A DNA stretch of 64,000 nt, taken from Porphyromonadaceae bacterium UBA2751 (GTDB lineage: Bacteria; Bacteroidota; Bacteroidia; Bacteroidales; Muribaculaceae). The translations under genes and the position numbers were made by a program. Below the pieces are notes generated by a model. It searched no databases. It was not told the DNA's origin and saw only the letters and a list, made by a program, of their open reading frames with translations. The stretch's first letter is position 1; every line of letters starts with the position of its first letter. The DNA is taken from positions 6,262-70,261 of the forward strand of contig DEJJ01000025.1 of NCBI GenBank assembly GCA_002353285.1, given 5' to 3'. This document shows positions 26,266-35,173 of the stretch, in pieces.

Positions 26266-26805
26266 CTACTTGCCTTTCAAACTCTTGATGTGGGTTTTCA
26301 GGAGTTTTGTTGCTTGGCCGTAGGGGCTGGTGGTGACGCTGGCAAAATAGGCTGCCATGGTTGTGGTATAGGTGCAGCGGTAGTAGCCTTTGCCGAACAG
26401 TTCTTCTTCGGTGAAACTGTCGGCAAGTTGCATCATTTCTTCGTGAGTTTGGTTCAGCAATTGTTGCGCCTGGCTGAATGAAGTCTGCTGATGTTTTTCC
26501 ACCAGCATGCGATCCATCTCGTGGTAGTTCTTGCGGTATTCATCGGGCAAGTAGTCACGTTGCTGTCCCTTGCGAATGTTGTTGATGAAATCGCGCATCA
26601 GCACTTGCCATTCATATAGATGAATGAGAAGGTCACGTGGACACTGGTCATAAATCCATCGTGCACCACATTTCTTCGGGTCGCTTGTAAACTGAAATGG
26701 TGTTTCGAGTTCGACGACCGTCATCTTGCTTATTTGTTCATTAAGTTTTGCATAACCGTCGGCCATTGCGGTCAGCAATTCTTTTTTAGTTTTAGGGTTT
26801 GCCAT
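26266..26805 (-). CDS. ClbS/DfsB-family four-helix protein (DUF1706)
   Basis: 179 aa, helical throughout. Begins with the family pattern MANPKTKKELLTAM..GYAKL, then DLLIHLYEWQVLMRDFI and a C-terminal HIKSLKGK. ClbS protects pks+ E. coli from its own colibactin; the wider family includes many homologues of unknown role outside that context. No colibactin-like cluster is nearby, so the function here is unknown, with a small-molecule detoxification role only a family-level guess. It is 25 nt downstream of the T5orf172 gene on the same strand and is probably expressed from its promoter. Confidence 0.85.
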   Translation of the reverse strand: MANPKTKKELLTAMADGYAKLNEQISKMTVVELETPFQFTSDPKKCGARWIYDQCPRDLLIHLYEWQVLMRDFINNIRKGQQRDYLPDEYRKNYHEMDRMLVEKHQQTSFSQAQQLLNQTHEEMMQLADSFTEEELFGKGYYRCTYTTTMAAYFASVTTSPYGQATKLLKTHIKSLKGK

Positions 26806-26830
26806 ATGGTTACCTGATTTATTAAATGAA

Positions 26831-27484
26831 TTATTTAATTAAGTCCTCTTTTTCTTTTCTAAGCATTGCCAATACTTTTCCATTATACGAAAAATATTTA
26901 GCGCCTTGATAGGCACCAGAATTATTGCGGTGTTCTTCTGGCATGAAAGTGCCAACAAATGGAGAGAGTTTGTAAATACGACCTTCGTACTCGATGCTGT
27001 CATCTGATGCTACTTTAACTATAATGCCTGTAGGGTCGAATACAACATGCTCACCAATTTTTATTCCACACATGGAAAATTTAAAGCGAGGACGTTTGAC
27101 TTCACGCTTGGTTTGTTTTTCTTGTTTATTATCTACAATAGGTTTATTGTCTTCATATAGTGTTATTTCTGCATCGTCTATGGTCAGAGCTATGTCTCTA
27201 AAGATGTCAAGAGCCAGTTGTGGTGCCACATTGAAGAATTCACGGTTTTGACGAATTCGCAAATCAGTGAGACGATCAATAGTCTTATGTACCAGCTTCT
27301 CAACTTCGTTATATTTTATAGTCTTTATAGTAGCGAATATCTCGAAAGGTAAAGGTACAGCCGTGTTATCCAACTCCTTACTTCTAACATCCACAGGTCG
27401 TGAACTTTTACCTATCTTTACCCAATCTTCGCGAAAACTTGGATTTGTAAGAATGTAAACGTAGCCAGGTTCTTTGGTTTTCAT
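26831..27484 (-). CDS. T5orf172/GIY-YIG-type nuclease-fold protein with C-terminal DUF4357-like domain
   Basis: 217 aa. Residues 5-100 fit the T5orf172 variant of the GIY-YIG fold: GYVYILTNPSF, WVKIGKSSRPVDVRSKEL, then E in YNEVEKLVHKTI and a REFF segment. Residues 135-195 (FKFSMCGIKIGEHVVFDP..., VEYEG-like, KLSPF) resemble the C-terminal DUF4357-like domain found on nucleases and restriction-associated proteins. Predicted DNA or nucleotide-binding; nuclease activity unproven. First gene of a two-gene unit with the ClbS-like gene. Confidence 0.8.
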   Translation of the reverse strand: MKTKEPGYVYILTNPSFREDWVKIGKSSRPVDVRSKELDNTAVPLPFEIFATIKTIKYNEVEKLVHKTIDRLTDLRIRQNREFFNVAPQLALDIFRDIALTIDDAEITLYEDNKPIVDNKQEKQTKREVKRPRFKFSMCGIKIGEHVVFDPTGIIVKVASDDSIEYEGRIYKLSPFVGTFMPEEHRNNSGAYQGAKYFSYNGKVLAMLRKEKEDLIK

Positions 27485-27591
27485 ATTAGATAATTGTTAT
27501 AAAAAATTGTTCTTTTTGTTTTTTTCCTAATCGTTTAGCTGAGTAAACAAAATAATCGTATCGTACCTTATTAAATGAATAGTTAATGATG

Positions 27592-27622
27592 CAAATTTAT
27601 GGATTCTTCAGTTAATATCAAA
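27592..27622 (-). promoter_or_regulatory. Promoter of the T5orf172-ClbS-like pair
   Basis: Minus strand: TTTG (27622-27619), 19-nt spacer, TAAATTTG (27599-27592); leader of about 100 nt. The remainder of 27485-27767 shows only AT-rich words and repeats. Confidence 0.65.
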
Positions 27623-27767
27623 ACTTTGTTTTTTTGCAACATTTTTGGGTTATAATCCTAAAAATACTTGACTTTTCGGGATTAGGTGCCCAAAAACAGT
27701 GGTTTTTGCTCTCTAAACTTTAACCACTAGACTATAACTAATAAACTTTAAACTTCAAGTTACTTAA

Positions 27768-29444
27768 TTACATATAGGAGGTGTCGAGGTTGTCGGTGGG
27801 TGGCACTTCGTAGCGTGTGCCAGTTGATTTGTGAATTTGGTGGCGTGCTTTAGGACTCATGCCGGGTCGTGCAAGGCGTGGGCGATATCCACTGGAATTG
27901 CGCTTGTAGTTTCCCTTTTCATCTTCTTCGCGAACTACACCGTCGTTGTATTTCACTATCATGTGATAGGCCATGTCACGCCATCGGGCTACCATGTTAT
28001 TGCCCACTTGGTCACCGTAGTCGGTCAGGAGCTTGATGGCACTATCGCGGTCGGTCTTCAAGAGATTGAGGGCGCGCGCTTCGATTTCACGTTGGTGATC
28101 AAAGTAGCTTGCCTGCAACGAGTCGCGCACTTGTTCAAGCTCGGGATAAAGCAGGCTCCAGCGAGGGTATACCATATTGCTTACCCAGTTGCACACCCAA
28201 TAAGCGCTCTGGTCATTGAAGTGGAATGCGTCGGCCACATTGTAGCAATGCGGCACACGGCTAGAGCAGCAGTACACTGGTGTGTAGGCCACCATGCCGC
28301 TGTCGTCGCTACCCCACCAAATCACGCCACCCACCTCGCGTGGCATGAAGCTACGCAGTTGGCTCACAAAGGTGAATGCAGTGTGTGCGGTCGACACGGC
28401 GCGTTCGTTGAACATGGTAGTTCCCTCGTCGTCGTAGCGCAATGGCTGTGGCCGGAACGGAGTGTCGTAGATGCCCGCTCCTGGGTCATCGGGGTCGTTG
28501 AAGGTAAATGGGGTGCCTTCAAGATGGTCGCGCAGGCACTCTATCACAGTGTTCACGCTCAGAGGTTTGTCGGGAATTATCCACATGGGCAGAGGCTCTA
28601 CTTCGCTCATGGGCTTTATGCCTTCAACATAAGGAATGTACTTGTCCATTCCTGTGGTCAAACGTCGGTAGATTGACCACACGCGAGTGTCGCCTAGGCG
28701 GCGGCCACCGAAGGTGGGTGGATTATAGGCGTCGCAGAAGCTGAACTCGCTGTCTTTTCCCTTGAAATATCCTCGCTTGCGAGCAAAAGAGATGCAATTC
28801 TTTGATATCTTCACGTTGGCAGTATCGGTAAGGTCTACACAGCGTATGCGGCTTTGGTTAGCATGTGCCATCACAGCATTATCGGGCACTCGCACGGCAA
28901 TCCATACCACACTCTTGCTGCCTGGGCCACAACCAATCATCTCAAGAACCCATGCTTCATTAGGGTCGCACACGGTGAAAGATTCTCCTGAGCTGCAAAA
29001 GCCATATTTCTCAACAAGACTTGTCATTACTGTCATTGCCTCGCGTGCAGTGCGCGCACGTTGCAATCCTATAAGCATTAGTGACCCATAGTCGATGATA
29101 CCGGTGGTGTCGATCAGTTCTTCACGCCCATCAAATGTGCTTTCTCCAATTGATACTTGCCATTCGTTGATGTGTCCATTCACAAGATAGGTGACTGGTG
29201 CTTCGGGGATTTTGCCATGATATACCCTTGTGTCACGGTCATAAATTTCACGCATGGTGCCAGGGCTGTGAGTGCCGGCTTCGAAACGCGGCATCCTGTG
29301 CATAGCCCCCCAAGCGTCAATATTATAGGTACACATGACTGAGCCGTCGACACTCGCCTTCTTGCCAACGAGAATGCTCGTGCATGCATCACTGTGCGGC
29401 ATGCTCAGTGCTATCGCAGCAATCAATAACAATAAATACTTCAT
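27768..29444 (-). CDS. C69-family dipeptidase
   Basis: 558 aa. Leader of 20 residues, then ACTSILVGKKASVDGS: the Cys at position 21 becomes the N-terminal nucleophile of the mature Ntn-hydrolase after processing. Further family motifs are GSLMLIGLQRARTAREA, EAWVLEMIGCGPGSKSVVWIAVRVPD and DPDDPGAGIYDTPFRP-like stretches. It would cleave dipeptides in the periplasm. 20 nt downstream of the acyltransferase gene, so probably the second gene of that operon. C-terminal 50 residues are basic and low-complexity. Confidence 0.9.
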   Translation of the reverse strand: MKYLLLLIAAIALSMPHSDACTSILVGKKASVDGSVMCTYNIDAWGAMHRMPRFEAGTHSPGTMREIYDRDTRVYHGKIPEAPVTYLVNGHINEWQVSIGESTFDGREELIDTTGIIDYGSLMLIGLQRARTAREAMTVMTSLVEKYGFCSSGESFTVCDPNEAWVLEMIGCGPGSKSVVWIAVRVPDNAVMAHANQSRIRCVDLTDTANVKISKNCISFARKRGYFKGKDSEFSFCDAYNPPTFGGRRLGDTRVWSIYRRLTTGMDKYIPYVEGIKPMSEVEPLPMWIIPDKPLSVNTVIECLRDHLEGTPFTFNDPDDPGAGIYDTPFRPQPLRYDDEGTTMFNERAVSTAHTAFTFVSQLRSFMPREVGGVIWWGSDDSGMVAYTPVYCCSSRVPHCYNVADAFHFNDQSAYWVCNWVSNMVYPRWSLLYPELEQVRDSLQASYFDHQREIEARALNLLKTDRDSAIKLLTDYGDQVGNNMVARWRDMAYHMIVKYNDGVVREEDEKGNYKRNSSGYRPRLARPGMSPKARHQIHKSTGTRYEVPPTDNLDTSYM

Positions 29445-29464
29445 TATAATATGTGTCAGGTAGA

Positions 29465-30649
29465 TTAAGCTTTTCCTATCGCCTCAATTTGGTTGGTCAG
29501 CGGGTTGCTATACATCTGCAACATGTACTTGAACATGTAGTTGCGGTCGCTAGCGTTGACAGGAATATCGGTAATCTTGTCGAGCTGAGAGTTGAGGTAG
29601 TCGTTGAAAATGTTTGCCTCCTCGGTAGTGTAGTGCTCGGCAAAGTCCTTGTTGTCGAAGAGCATATCATGCGCCATGTAATTAGTCTTGAAGATTTTAT
29701 AGTTGGCGTGAATGGTATGGTCAATGATGGAGCAGATGCGTTGCACAGTGAGCAGCCGGTCCAGGTCGGCAGGTATTCGGTCGAGCTTCTCGTTGATGCA
29801 TGGTGCGAATGAGTAGTGGATGTGTCCCTTGAACTCGGCGATTCCTGTCTTCATGCTGATGAGGTCGTCCTCTTGGGTTTTCTTGAAGTTGGGGTTCTTG
29901 CTCTTGAGCAGATACTCACGTGCCTTGAGGCAGTCGTTGGGGTCGTACTCGTAGCTCAGGGCGATGGGAGCGATGTTCAGCTCCTTTAAGCTCTCGATGA
30001 AAGGCACCTCGCGGTTGCCGTAGGTGAGCATCTTGATGAGGCTCTCTTGCGTGCGGTCGTTGCTGTCCTTGCATCGTCCCTCGCGCTGGGCAATCCAGAT
30101 GTTGCCTTTCTTCTCCTTGATCACGAAGTGCATGTAGCCCGAGAGCTGCAGTGCTGCTGCCATGGTTTGCAGGCGGCCCAGGTTGCGCTTCACGATGAAG
30201 CACTTGTTGAGTCTCACGAGCTTTGTTATCCAGTTATAGATGAGCAGGTTGTTACCTATGGCTATCTCGCATGAATCCATGCCGTTCTCAAGCATTAGGT
30301 AGCTGAGCAGTGCCGAGTCGAGCACGATGTCGCGGTGGTTGGTGATGAAGGTGTTAGGCGTGTCCTTGTCCAGATTCTCGAGGCCGCTGGCTGTGAGTCC
30401 GCTTGATGTTTTCTTGAGCAGTCCGTCAACGAATGGCATCATAACCTTGGTTTGAAGGTCATATTTTGAGTTGAGGCTCAGCAGCAGCAGCTTGAATTGT
30501 GTGTAGTTGTATTGTGGCATCACGATTTGCGCTATCTGCTTGAACATTGGCTCATTGACCAGAATCGACATTTCGTTGTGGAAGTCTTTGTCCTGAATGG
30601 GACAAATGTCGGCATATTCACTTGGGATAATGATATTTTCGTTTTCCAT
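29465..30649 (-). CDS. Acyltransferase of the PlsC/1-acylglycerol-phosphate type
   Basis: 394 aa, soluble-looking. The acyl acceptor core is at about residues 95-260: TFITNHRDIVLDSALL (the H...D motif), then KCFIVKRNLGR and IWIAQREGRCKDSNDRTQ, corresponding to the EGxR-type motif of glycerolipid acyltransferases. The His-Asp spacing is H-x5-D if the last Asp is used, or the near Asp in HRD, unlike the standard H-x4-D. A Bacteroidetes-specific N-terminal 90 residues precedes it. Likely phospholipid or lipid-A-like acylation at the membrane; exact substrate unknown. Confidence 0.8.
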   Translation of the reverse strand: MENENIIIPSEYADICPIQDKDFHNEMSILVNEPMFKQIAQIVMPQYNYTQFKLLLLSLNSKYDLQTKVMMPFVDGLLKKTSSGLTASGLENLDKDTPNTFITNHRDIVLDSALLSYLMLENGMDSCEIAIGNNLLIYNWITKLVRLNKCFIVKRNLGRLQTMAAALQLSGYMHFVIKEKKGNIWIAQREGRCKDSNDRTQESLIKMLTYGNREVPFIESLKELNIAPIALSYEYDPNDCLKAREYLLKSKNPNFKKTQEDDLISMKTGIAEFKGHIHYSFAPCINEKLDRIPADLDRLLTVQRICSIIDHTIHANYKIFKTNYMAHDMLFDNKDFAEHYTTEEANIFNDYLNSQLDKITDIPVNASDRNYMFKYMLQMYSNPLTNQIEAIGKA

Positions 30650-30735
30650 AATTAAATGATGTGTGATTAAATGAAATGCGGTTTTTTAAGTCACCATGAT
30701 GGCCCCGATGCGGCTACAGTGGTGCATATTGCTTT

Positions 30736-30765
30736 CAAAATTACAAAAAAAATCTAACACCGCAA
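30736..30765 (-). promoter_or_regulatory. Promoter of the acyltransferase-dipeptidase operon
   Basis: Minus strand: TTG (30765-30763), 19-nt spacer, TAATTTTG (30743-30736). Predicted leader about 80 nt. The stretch 30766-31072 otherwise holds AT-rich DNA and the short-word repeats at 30975-31070. Confidence 0.65.
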
Positions 30766-30974
30766 CCTCAAGCTCGAGTAATTTATGTTTTTTAGTAATT
30801 TCATGTGGGTTTTAGTCAGCTGCTAATAAAAAAGTGGTGAAGGGTTCCACTTTTGCGAGAATTGTTATATCTACACAAATCTTCCCAAATCTAAAAATAT
30901 CTTATGTTTGATTTGTCATGATTTGTTAGATTTCTGCACGAAGTGCACTAAACCAGAATCATGGTACACCCTCA

Positions 30975-31070
30975 GGTTATAGTTTATAGTTGTAGTTTAG
31001 AGTTTATAGAAGAAAATTTCTTCCAAATTTTGAAAAAACTCACAACCCACAACTCACAACTCACAGTGGT
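30975..31070. repeat. Degenerate repeats upstream of the glpR-like gene's 3' end
   Basis: Words 'tatagtttatagttgtagttt' style at the left and 'caacccacaactcacaactcac' style at the right. Non-coding. Confidence 0.65.
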
Positions 31071-31072
31071 GA

Positions 31073-31840
31073 TTATTCTGCAATTATCACATCGATGCCA
31101 TGTTCTTGTATTTGCTTTACAACCGAGGGGTTGACTCCAGCGTCGGTGATAATGAGATCGATGTCCTCAATGTCACCAATCTTGGCAAAGCCACGGCGGC
31201 CAAACTTGCTGGCGTCGGCCAGGACAATGACCTTCTGGGCTGCTCGCATCATCTGCTGGTTGAGCTCGGCCTCGCGCATGTCGGTAGTGGTGAAGCCATA
31301 GTTGAAGTCGATGCCGTCCACGCCCAGGTAGAGTTTAGAAAAAGAGCAGTTCTCGAGAATCGACTTGCTGTATTGGCCCACGACCGAGAGGCTGCTGTGG
31401 CGCAACATGCCACCCAGCTGGATGATGTCGTTGCTCTCGTCGAGCGATAGAATTTCGCAAACAGGTAGCGATGCGCTCACCACGGTGAGGCGGTGAATGG
31501 GCTTGATGTTGCGCGCAAGGGCATGAACAGTGGTCCCCGACGCAATGATGATGCTGTCGTCGCGGTCGATGAGCTTAGCTGCCTCGCGGCCTATGGCGTC
31601 CTTCTGCTCAGGAAAGAGTTTCTCTTTCTCGCTGATAGAGCGATTGAAGGTGAACGGATTGATGATAATGGCCTTGCCGTGGCTGCGGTATAGGCGGTTG
31701 GCTTGTTCGAGTTCCGACAGGTCTTTTCTTATAGTTACCGACGACACATCAAGCAGGTCGGCAAGCTCGCTCACCGATATTGATTCCTCTTTCATGAGGG
31801 TTTCCATGATTGCCGCCTGGCGTTTCTTTTTTAGCATCAT
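31073..31840 (-). CDS. glpR: DeoR/GlpR-family transcriptional repressor
   Basis: 255 aa from the ATG at 31840; the open frame continues upstream to 31936 but the promoter at 31906-31937 lies inside that extension. Residues 1-60 hold the DeoR-type helix-turn-helix (RQAAIMETLMKEESISVSELADLLDVSSVTIRKDLSELE). Residues 75-250 are the sugar-phosphate-binding sensor (SIIIASGTTVHALA, LYLGVDGIDFNYGFTT, ADASKFGRRGFAKIG). It diverges from the glpABC genes, so regulation of glycerol-3-phosphate use with G3P as inducer is the natural reading. The name glpR rests on context. Confidence 0.85.
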   Translation of the reverse strand: MMLKKKRQAAIMETLMKEESISVSELADLLDVSSVTIRKDLSELEQANRLYRSHGKAIIINPFTFNRSISEKEKLFPEQKDAIGREAAKLIDRDDSIIIASGTTVHALARNIKPIHRLTVVSASLPVCEILSLDESNDIIQLGGMLRHSSLSVVGQYSKSILENCSFSKLYLGVDGIDFNYGFTTTDMREAELNQQMMRAAQKVIVLADASKFGRRGFAKIGDIEDIDLIITDAGVNPSVVKQIQEHGIDVIIAE

Positions 31841-31905
31841 AATTGTGGTTTTCTTTTGTTTTTTTTGTTTCGTTTCGAAATTAAAACGTAATTCTATTGA
31901 TACCG

Positions 31906-31937
31906 CAAAAATAGATTTTTCCTGTGTAAGAACCAAA
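31906..31937 (-). promoter_or_regulatory. glpR promoter
   Basis: Minus strand: TTTG (31937-31934), 20-nt spacer, TATTTTTG (31913-31906), a full consensus match; leader of about 60 nt. Confidence 0.75.
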
Positions 31938-32089
31938 CTTTTTGTTGTTTTTTTATAATTTTATTCCACATTTGAGCCTGTTGATTTGGCGTTTGCCGAA
32001 ATTGAGTGTACATATTTGTCGCTGAAATGTATAAATCTGTGCATTTTGTCATAAAATTGCAATTTCTTTAAAAAAAATTATAAAAAAAT

Positions 32090-32120
32090 TTTGTTTGTAA
32101 AAAAATGTGTTCTACTTTTG
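32090..32120 (+). promoter_or_regulatory. glpABC promoter
   Basis: TTTG (32090-32093), 19-nt spacer, TACTTTTG (32113-32120). Predicted start near 32126 and a leader of about 170 nt. The region between it and the glpR promoter (31938-32089) is very AT-rich. Confidence 0.7.
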
Positions 32121-32247
32121 TTGCGAAATAAAACTTTTATAGTTGCGTTTAGAAACCTTATGGTTCTTTGAAAAGCAATTAAGAGTGAGTTGTTAACTTT
32201 AAACACTACATGGTATAATCTTAAAAAACCAAGCGATAGCCTTGACG

Positions 32248-32272
32248 GTGGGTGTCATGATTGGGCACCCAC
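32248..32272 (+). promoter_or_regulatory. Hairpin in the glpA leader
   Basis: GTGGGTGTC (32248-32256) pairs with GGGCACCCAC (32263-32272), 9 pairs with one G:U, and a 7-nt loop; 23 nt before the glpA start. No T-tract follows, so it is unlikely to be a terminator. Possible translational control element or mRNA-stabilising stem. Confidence 0.4.
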
Positions 32273-32295
32273 TTGAGGGCAAACAATAAGAAATA

Positions 32296-33915
32296 ATGGA
32301 ACGAGAACACAACAACCACTATGATGTGATTGTGATAGGCGGCGGTATCACAGGCGCAGGAACTGCACGCGATTGTGCCATGCGAGGGCTCAAGGTGCTG
32401 CTAGTGGAGCGGCACGACTACTCGACTGGTGCCACAGGTCGCAATCATGGGTTGCTGCACAGCGGTGCTCGCTATGCTGTTACCGACCATGAGAGCGCCG
32501 TTGAATGTATAGCCGAGAACATGACTCTGCGCAAGATTGCTCGCCACTGTGTGGAGGAGACCGAAGGGCTCTTTATCACTCTACCCGAGGACGACCTGAA
32601 TTTCCAGAGCACATTTGTGCAGAAATGTAACGAGGCAGGTATCCGCGCCGAGGTCATCGACCCCGCACTTGCCAGGGTTATGGAACCCGCAGTGAATCCC
32701 GAGCTGTTAGGTGCTGTGAAGGTACCCGATGCGTCGGTCGATCCATTCAGGCTTACCATGGCCAATGTGCTTGATGCCCAGCTTCATGGCGCTGAGGCAC
32801 TGGTCTATCACGAGGTGGTCGACGTGCTCATCGAGCAGAATCGTGTGGTGGGCGTCAAGCTGCGCAACAACCACAATGGTGAGGAGCGTAGCGTTTATGC
32901 CACAGTAACTATCAACGCCGCTGGCATTTGGGGAATGTTGGTTGCCCAAATGGCAGGCGTGAAAATCAATATGTTCCCTGCTAAAGGGTCGCTGCTCATC
33001 TTCGGTCATCGCGTTAATAATATGGTGATAAACCGCTGCCGCAAGCCTGCTAATGCCGACATCCTCGTGCCCGACGATGCTGTGTGCGTGATAGGCACCA
33101 CAAGCGACCGTGTCCCCATCGAAACTTGCGACGACATGCGCGTCACTGCACAGGAGGTGGAACTGCTTCTTGCCGAGGGCATGAAACTGGCACCATCGTT
33201 AGGAAGCACCCGCATTCTCAGGGCCTATGCCGGAGTGCGACCACTGGTTGCAAGCGACGATGACCCCACAGGTCGCAGCATTAGCCGTGGCATCGTCACT
33301 CTCGATCACGAGAAGCGCGATGGACTGGCTGGCTTTATCACCATCACTGGTGGCAAGATGATGACCTATCGTCTCATGGCCGAGGAAGTGACCAACCTGG
33401 CATGCGAGAAGCTTGGTGTTGCCAAGCAATGCACCACGGCTACAACGCCATTGCCAGGTAGTGAGCCAGTGGCTAAGACCAAGAAATACAGCTTTGCGCA
33501 GAAGGCCGCCCAGGGCCGTCATGGCACCCTCGACGCAGGCATCAGTAGCGGCGATGCTACCAGCGATGCCCTGGTGTGCGAGTGCGAGGGCGTGAGTGTG
33601 GGCGAGGTGCACTATGCCGTTAATAAGTTGCACGTGCACAATTTAATAAACCTGCGCAGGCGCACGCGCGTGGGCATGGGCACATGTCAGGGCGAGTTGT
33701 GTGCTTGCCGTGCTGCAGGTGTGATGTGCGATGGCAACGCGCAAAGGACTATCAACGACCTTGCGGGATTCATGAACGAGCGCTGGAAAGGTATGCAGCC
33801 AGTGGCATGGGGCGACAACCTTGCCGAGGCTCAGCTCACGGCACGAATTTATCAACGACTGCTGGGCGTGGACCGACTGGCAAGCGAAAGAAGAGTGGAA
33901 TATTATGAGACATGA
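32296..33915 (+). CDS. glpA: Anaerobic glycerol-3-phosphate dehydrogenase subunit A
   Basis: 539 aa. FAD-containing subunit that oxidises sn-glycerol 3-phosphate to dihydroxyacetone phosphate. N-terminal FAD fold YDVIVIGGGITGAGTARDCA (residues 9-28), the substrate part with NHGLLHSGARYAV, and FITITGGKMMTYRLMAEE near residue 350. About 420-475 form a BFD-like [2Fe-2S] domain with CECEG and GTCQGELC. Works with GlpB and GlpC as a membrane complex feeding menaquinone. The stop codon region overlaps the start of glpB by 11 nt. Confidence 0.95.
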   Translation: MEREHNNHYDVIVIGGGITGAGTARDCAMRGLKVLLVERHDYSTGATGRNHGLLHSGARYAVTDHESAVECIAENMTLRKIARHCVEETEGLFITLPEDDLNFQSTFVQKCNEAGIRAEVIDPALARVMEPAVNPELLGAVKVPDASVDPFRLTMANVLDAQLHGAEALVYHEVVDVLIEQNRVVGVKLRNNHNGEERSVYATVTINAAGIWGMLVAQMAGVKINMFPAKGSLLIFGHRVNNMVINRCRKPANADILVPDDAVCVIGTTSDRVPIETCDDMRVTAQEVELLLAEGMKLAPSLGSTRILRAYAGVRPLVASDDDPTGRSISRGIVTLDHEKRDGLAGFITITGGKMMTYRLMAEEVTNLACEKLGVAKQCTTATTPLPGSEPVAKTKKYSFAQKAAQGRHGTLDAGISSGDATSDALVCECEGVSVGEVHYAVNKLHVHNLINLRRRTRVGMGTCQGELCACRAAGVMCDGNAQRTINDLAGFMNERWKGMQPVAWGDNLAEAQLTARIYQRLLGVDRLASERRVEYYET

Positions 33916-35152
33916 CATTATAATAATGGGTGGAGGCCTGAGTGGTCTCACTGCTGGCATAGCGCTGGCACAGGCAGGAAAAGACGTGGCACTGGTTAGT
34001 GCTGGACAGAGCATGATGCACTTCATGGGCGGCTCGCTCGACCTGCTGGGAAGCGACCCAAGTGGCAACGACGTGTACAAGCCACTCGAAGCTATTGCGA
34101 CTCTTAACAGTAAACATCCATATACTAAAATCGAAGACGTGTCAAGGTTAGCTGGTGTGGCGAAACAGGTGCTCGAGAGAGTAGGACTCGCCACTACCGG
34201 CGACACCACAGTTAACCATTGGCGCATCACCCCCATAGGAGGGCTGATGCCCACATGGCTCACTGTGCAAGGGATGGCAACTGTTGCCGACCCTGATCAG
34301 ATGCCATGGCACAGCGTGACTTTAGTCAACATCATCAACTTCCTTGACTTCCCCACCAAGATGATTGCGGCTGGATTGCGTGACCGTGGGGTGCAAGTTG
34401 ATGTTAAGGCAGTGACCTTACCCGAATTGCAGGTGTTGCGACAGAGCCCTACCGAGATGCGATCGACCAACATCGCCAAGGTGATTGAACGCAACGACTT
34501 GATAATGAAGCTTGCCGACGAAATTAATGCCCAAGTGGGCAAGGGCTGCGACATGGTGATGCTGCCATCGGTGCTGGGCATCGCTTCGGGCGACAAAGCG
34601 TCGCAACTGTTGCGCCTGATTAACGTGCAAGCTGCTTATCTCGACACACTGCCTCCCACATTGCCTGGCGTGAGAATGCAGGCGATGCTGCGCAAGCACT
34701 TCACTGCTTTGGGAGGAACATTTATCACTGGCGACCAAGTGACTGGTGGCGTGTGGGAAGGCGATGAACTCAAGGGCGTGACCACAGCTAAGCTCGAAGG
34801 CGACGTGCTCAAGGCTAAACATTTCGTGCTTGCCACAGGCTCACTGGCCAGTCGTGGCATTGTTGCCGACTACAACCACATGTATGAGCCTGCTCTGGGT
34901 GTCGACATCGACGACCTGGGGCTTGACCGCACCACATGGGCCAAACTCGATGTGACCGAGGCCCAGCCCTACATGGAAGTGGGCGTGGCCACCGATGCCA
35001 AGCTGCGCTGCCAGCGCAATGGCAAGACTGTTGCCAACCTCTATGCCGCAGGTTCAATCCTGAGTGGGCACAACAGCGTCAAGCTACTTGATGGTGCTGG
35101 CGTTGACATGCTCACTGCCTTGCAGGTGGCTAATAACATTCTGAATCAATAA
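33905..35152 (+). CDS. glpB: Anaerobic glycerol-3-phosphate dehydrogenase subunit B
   Basis: 415 aa from the ATG at 33905, overlapping glpA by 11 nt; an upstream in-frame start at 33821 lies deep inside glpA and lacks support. FAD/FMN-binding fold MRHDIIIMGGGLSGLTAGIALAQAG at the N-terminus. SGHNSVKLLDGAGVD is the C-terminal signature near residue 390. GlpB links the dehydrogenase subunit to the iron-sulfur subunit. Translational coupling with glpA is likely. Confidence 0.94.
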   Translation: MRHDIIIMGGGLSGLTAGIALAQAGKDVALVSAGQSMMHFMGGSLDLLGSDPSGNDVYKPLEAIATLNSKHPYTKIEDVSRLAGVAKQVLERVGLATTGDTTVNHWRITPIGGLMPTWLTVQGMATVADPDQMPWHSVTLVNIINFLDFPTKMIAAGLRDRGVQVDVKAVTLPELQVLRQSPTEMRSTNIAKVIERNDLIMKLADEINAQVGKGCDMVMLPSVLGIASGDKASQLLRLINVQAAYLDTLPPTLPGVRMQAMLRKHFTALGGTFITGDQVTGGVWEGDELKGVTTAKLEGDVLKAKHFVLATGSLASRGIVADYNHMYEPALGVDIDDLGLDRTTWAKLDVTEAQPYMEVGVATDAKLRCQRNGKTVANLYAAGSILSGHNSVKLLDGAGVDMLTALQVANNILNQ

Positions 35153-35173
35153 TAAATACTGACCGACCTAACA

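Noticed and set aside
31841..31936. Upstream extension of the GlpR-type repressor
   Set aside because: It contains the gene's own -7 and -33 boxes, so it cannot be translated from that promoter.
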